From Mesorhizobium sp. (GTDB lineage: Bacteria; Pseudomonadota; Alphaproteobacteria; Rhizobiales; Rhizobiaceae): DNA of 64,000 bases. The position numbers were made by a program, and so were the translations under genes. The stretch covers positions 94,699 through 158,698 of the forward strand of contig SUGL01000014.1 in assembly GCA_004963905.1 (NCBI GenBank), given 5' to 3'. Below the pieces are notes generated by a model. It was not told the origin of the DNA. It ran no database searches and saw only the letters and a program-made list of their open reading frames with translations. Shown piece after piece: positions 61,862 to 64,000 of the stretch. Position 1 is the stretch's first letter. Each line of letters begins with the position of its first letter.

Positions 61862-62523
61862 GCGGGGTGAGGCCGCAAGCGCTGGTGCTCGACTTCGGCG
61901 GTGTCGTCACCCGCACGCTGTTCGAGACACATGCACTGACCGAGCAGGCGCTGGGGTTCGAGCCCGGCACGCTCGACTGGCGCGGGCCGTTCGACCCGGC
62001 CTCCGATGCGCTGTGGCGCTCGATGCAGGCCGACGAGATCAGCGAGCGCGACTATTGGAAGACACGCACACGCGAGGTCGGCCGACTGGTGGGCGAGGAC
62101 TGGCGGGACATGTCGACCTTCGTGCAGCGGGCGCGCGGCGCCGACCCGCAGGCCGTGGTGCGACCCGAAGCCGAGCTGGCGATCCGCATCGCACGTGATG
62201 CCGGCGTTCGGCTCGCCATCCTCTCCAACGAACTCGACCTGTTCTACGGCAAGTCCTTCCGCGAGCGGCTGCCGCTGCTCTCGCTGTTCGAGGTAATCGT
62301 CGACGCCACCTATACCAAGGTCCTCAAGCCAGACGCCCAAGCCTACGCCTTGGTCGGCGAGGCGCTGAAACTGCCGCTCCGGGCCTGCGTCTTCGTCGAC
62401 GACCAGAAGCGCAATGTCGACGGCGCGGTGGCCGCCGGCATGCGCACCGTGCATTTCGACGTCGCAGAGCCGGCGCGAAGCTATGCCGAGGCGCTCGGGC
62501 ATTTCGGCCTGACGCTCTCCTAA
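61858..62523 (+). CDS. HAD-superfamily hydrolase
   Basis: A 221-residue HAD-IA type protein. Motif I is LDFGGVVT with nucleophile Asp12; the usual second Asp is replaced by Gly, as in some phosphatases and dehalogenases. Motif II is ILSNE, motif III Lys is in KVLKPDA and motif IV is FVDDQKRNVDGA. The start overlaps the Tm-1-like gene stop (ATGA), implying coupled translation. The substrate is unknown. Confidence 0.85.
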   Translation: MSGVRPQALVLDFGGVVTRTLFETHALTEQALGFEPGTLDWRGPFDPASDALWRSMQADEISERDYWKTRTREVGRLVGEDWRDMSTFVQRARGADPQAVVRPEAELAIRIARDAGVRLAILSNELDLFYGKSFRERLPLLSLFEVIVDATYTKVLKPDAQAYALVGEALKLPLRACVFVDDQKRNVDGAVAAGMRTVHFDVAEPARSYAEALGHFGLTLS

Positions 62524-62547
62524 TTGGAAAAACCGGAGCCCCTCCCG

Positions 62548-63906
62548 ATGCGTGACATCAACTTCCTCACCGAAAACAACGCCAAGCCGATCTGGCATCC
62601 GATGGCGCATCCGGCGGAAATGCGGGCGACGCCGCCGAAAATCATCATGAAGGGCGAAGGCGTCTCGGTCACCGATGCCGAAGGCCGCACCGTGCTCGAC
62701 GCTGTCGGTGGCTTGTGGAACGTCAACCTCGGCTACAGCTGCGATCCGATCAAGAAGGCGATGGCAGCCCAACTCGACGCCCTGCCCTATTATTCCGGCT
62801 TTCGCGGCACCTCGACCGGACCATCGATCGAGCTCGCCTACGAGCTCACCGAATGGTTCGCGCCGGAAGGCATGGTGCGCGCCTTCTTCACCTCGGGCGG
62901 CTCGGATTCGGTCGAGACGGCGCTCAGGCTCGCACGGCAGTACTGGAAGATCCGCGGCCAGGGCGACCGCACGAAATTCCTGGCGCTGAAAAAGGGCTAT
63001 CACGGCACGCATTTCGGCGGCGCCTCGGTCAACGGCAACGCCAATTTCCGCCGCAACTACGAGCCGCTGCTGCCCGGCGTCTTCCACACGCCGGCGCCAT
63101 GGACGTATCGCAACCCGTTCGACGAGACTGATCCGGCGAAGCTCGCGAAACTCTGCGCGCGGGCGATCGAGGAAGAGATTGCCTTCCAGGGCGCCGACAC
63201 CATCGCCGCTTTCATCATGGAGCCGGTGCTCGGCGCCGGCGGCGTCATCGTTCCGCATGAGAGCTTCATGCCGATGGTGCGCGCGATCTGCGACCGCCAC
63301 GATATCCTGCTCATCGCTGACGAGGTGGTGACGGGCTTCGGCCGCAGCGGCGCCTGGGCCGGCTCGCGGCTTTCCGGCGTAAAACCCGATTTCATGACCA
63401 TCGCCAAGGCGATCACCTCGGGCTATTTCCCGCTCGGCGCGACCTTGATCGGCGCCAAGGTCGCCGACGTCTTCGAGGCCGACAAGACCAGCTTCGGCTC
63501 GATCGGCCATGGCTACACCTATTCGGGCCACCCCGTGGGTTGCGCGGCGGGACTTGCGGCGCTTGCCGAAACCAGGCGGCTTGCCATCAACGAGAACGCG
63601 GCGGCGCGCGGCATCGAACTCGGCAAGGCGCTCGAAGCGCTGAAGGCGAGGCATCAGCTCGTCGGCGACGTCCGCTACCAAGGCCTGATGGCCGCGCTCG
63701 AACTCGTCTCCGACCGCGCCGCCAAGAGGCCGGCCGACAAGAAGACGATGGCCGCGGTTGCCGACGCCGCCTACGGCGCCGGCGTCATGCTGCGCGTCTC
63801 CGGCAACAACATCATCCTGTCGCCGCCGCTGATCGTCACCGGAGCCGACGTGGCGAAGATTGCGGAAGGGTTGGATGCGGGGTTGGCGGCCGCTACCGCG
63901 GCCTAG
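62548..63906 (+). CDS. Class III omega-aminotransferase
   Basis: A 452-residue PLP enzyme with FTSGGSDSVETALRLAR (114-130), KGYHGTHFGG, Asp259 in LLIADEVVTGFGRSG and Schiff-base Lys287 in MTIAKAITSGYFPLGA. It fits the omega-amino acid/amine-pyruvate aminotransferase group and would turn an amine into an aldehyde for the aldehyde dehydrogenases of this block. The ATG at 62548 follows GGAG. A tandem repeat begins 40 bases after the stop. Confidence 0.9.
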   Translation: MRDINFLTENNAKPIWHPMAHPAEMRATPPKIIMKGEGVSVTDAEGRTVLDAVGGLWNVNLGYSCDPIKKAMAAQLDALPYYSGFRGTSTGPSIELAYELTEWFAPEGMVRAFFTSGGSDSVETALRLARQYWKIRGQGDRTKFLALKKGYHGTHFGGASVNGNANFRRNYEPLLPGVFHTPAPWTYRNPFDETDPAKLAKLCARAIEEEIAFQGADTIAAFIMEPVLGAGGVIVPHESFMPMVRAICDRHDILLIADEVVTGFGRSGAWAGSRLSGVKPDFMTIAKAITSGYFPLGATLIGAKVADVFEADKTSFGSIGHGYTYSGHPVGCAAGLAALAETRRLAINENAAARGIELGKALEALKARHQLVGDVRYQGLMAALELVSDRAAKRPADKKTMAAVADAAYGAGVMLRVSGNNIILSPPLIVTGADVAKIAEGLDAGLAAATAA

Positions 63907-63945
63907 GGAGTAGGGATTAGGCAGTAGGCAATAGGGAAGACAGCA

Positions 63946-64000
<55 letters not shown>

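Overview
The window is a GC-rich chromosomal segment of an alphaproteobacterium, most likely a Mesorhizobium or a close relative in the Phyllobacteriaceae. The pointers are a type II lumazine synthase gene behind an FMN riboswitch, several ABC importers of rhizobial type, short palindromic intergenic elements of the kind rhizobia carry, and overall gene content. I saw no rRNA, tRNA, CRISPR, integrase, transposase or phage gene. The assignment is inference from gene content, not from a marker-gene search.

Layout, left to right. 1-2.2 kb: the 3' end of a bifunctional aldolase/short-chain dehydrogenase gene, then a C39-like peptidase and a D-alanine--D-alanine ligase. 2.6-8.8 kb: methylthioribose (MTR) salvage, with mtnK-mtnA divergent from a sugar-type ABC importer across a perfect palindrome that holds both -35 boxes. 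9.0-10.9 kb: FMN riboswitch, ribH2 and class II fructose-bisphosphate aldolase (fba). 11.0-17.6 kb: a LacI-controlled operon with a binding-protein ABC importer and a GH63 mannosyl/glucosylglycerate hydrolase-like enzyme. This block is bracketed by fba and a decayed copy of the last 77 bp of fba, which suggests it was inserted at the fba 3' end. 17.9-18.9 kb: a 52-residue membrane protein and a frameshifted mgtC.

18.9-26.3 kb: a compact five-gene operon (SWIM zinc-finger protein, DUF5691-type protein, MoxR-type AAA ATPase, DUF5682-type protein with TraB/ChaN-like motifs, VWA/CoxE-like protein). It is the least understood and most system-like block. 26.4-36.8 kb: a long minus-strand run with a class III aminotransferase, two SDRs, a YtcJ-like amidohydrolase, a His-rich CobW GTPase and a branched-chain-type ABC importer with a fused LivM-LivG subunit, controlled from a divergent IclR gene. 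37.7-43.6 kb: single-gene metabolism and regulators (VOC, AraC, YCII, GST, membrane protein, quinone oxidoreductase, LysR).

43.6-50.4 kb: a second Liv-type importer co-directional with SnoaL-like, MoaF-like and SDR genes, interrupted by a 182-bp palindromic repeat whose sister copy lies at 2.4 kb. 50.6-52.1 kb: YceI and a multi-pass membrane protein, bracketed by a 34-bp direct repeat. 52.3-63.9 kb: an oxidative catabolic block (aldehyde dehydrogenase plus GMC oxidoreductase; a second aldehyde dehydrogenase, cytochrome P450 and APC permease; a second IclR, Tm-1-like protein, HAD hydrolase and class III aminotransferase). The two IclR genes share a near-identical 30-bp leader. The window ends inside a 7-bp tandem repeat.

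Overall this looks like an accessory catabolic region: transporter, regulator and enzyme sets for scavenging sugars, compatible solutes, amines and amides, with a few housekeeping genes (fba, ribH2, ddl) and one poorly characterised ATPase/VWA system among them.
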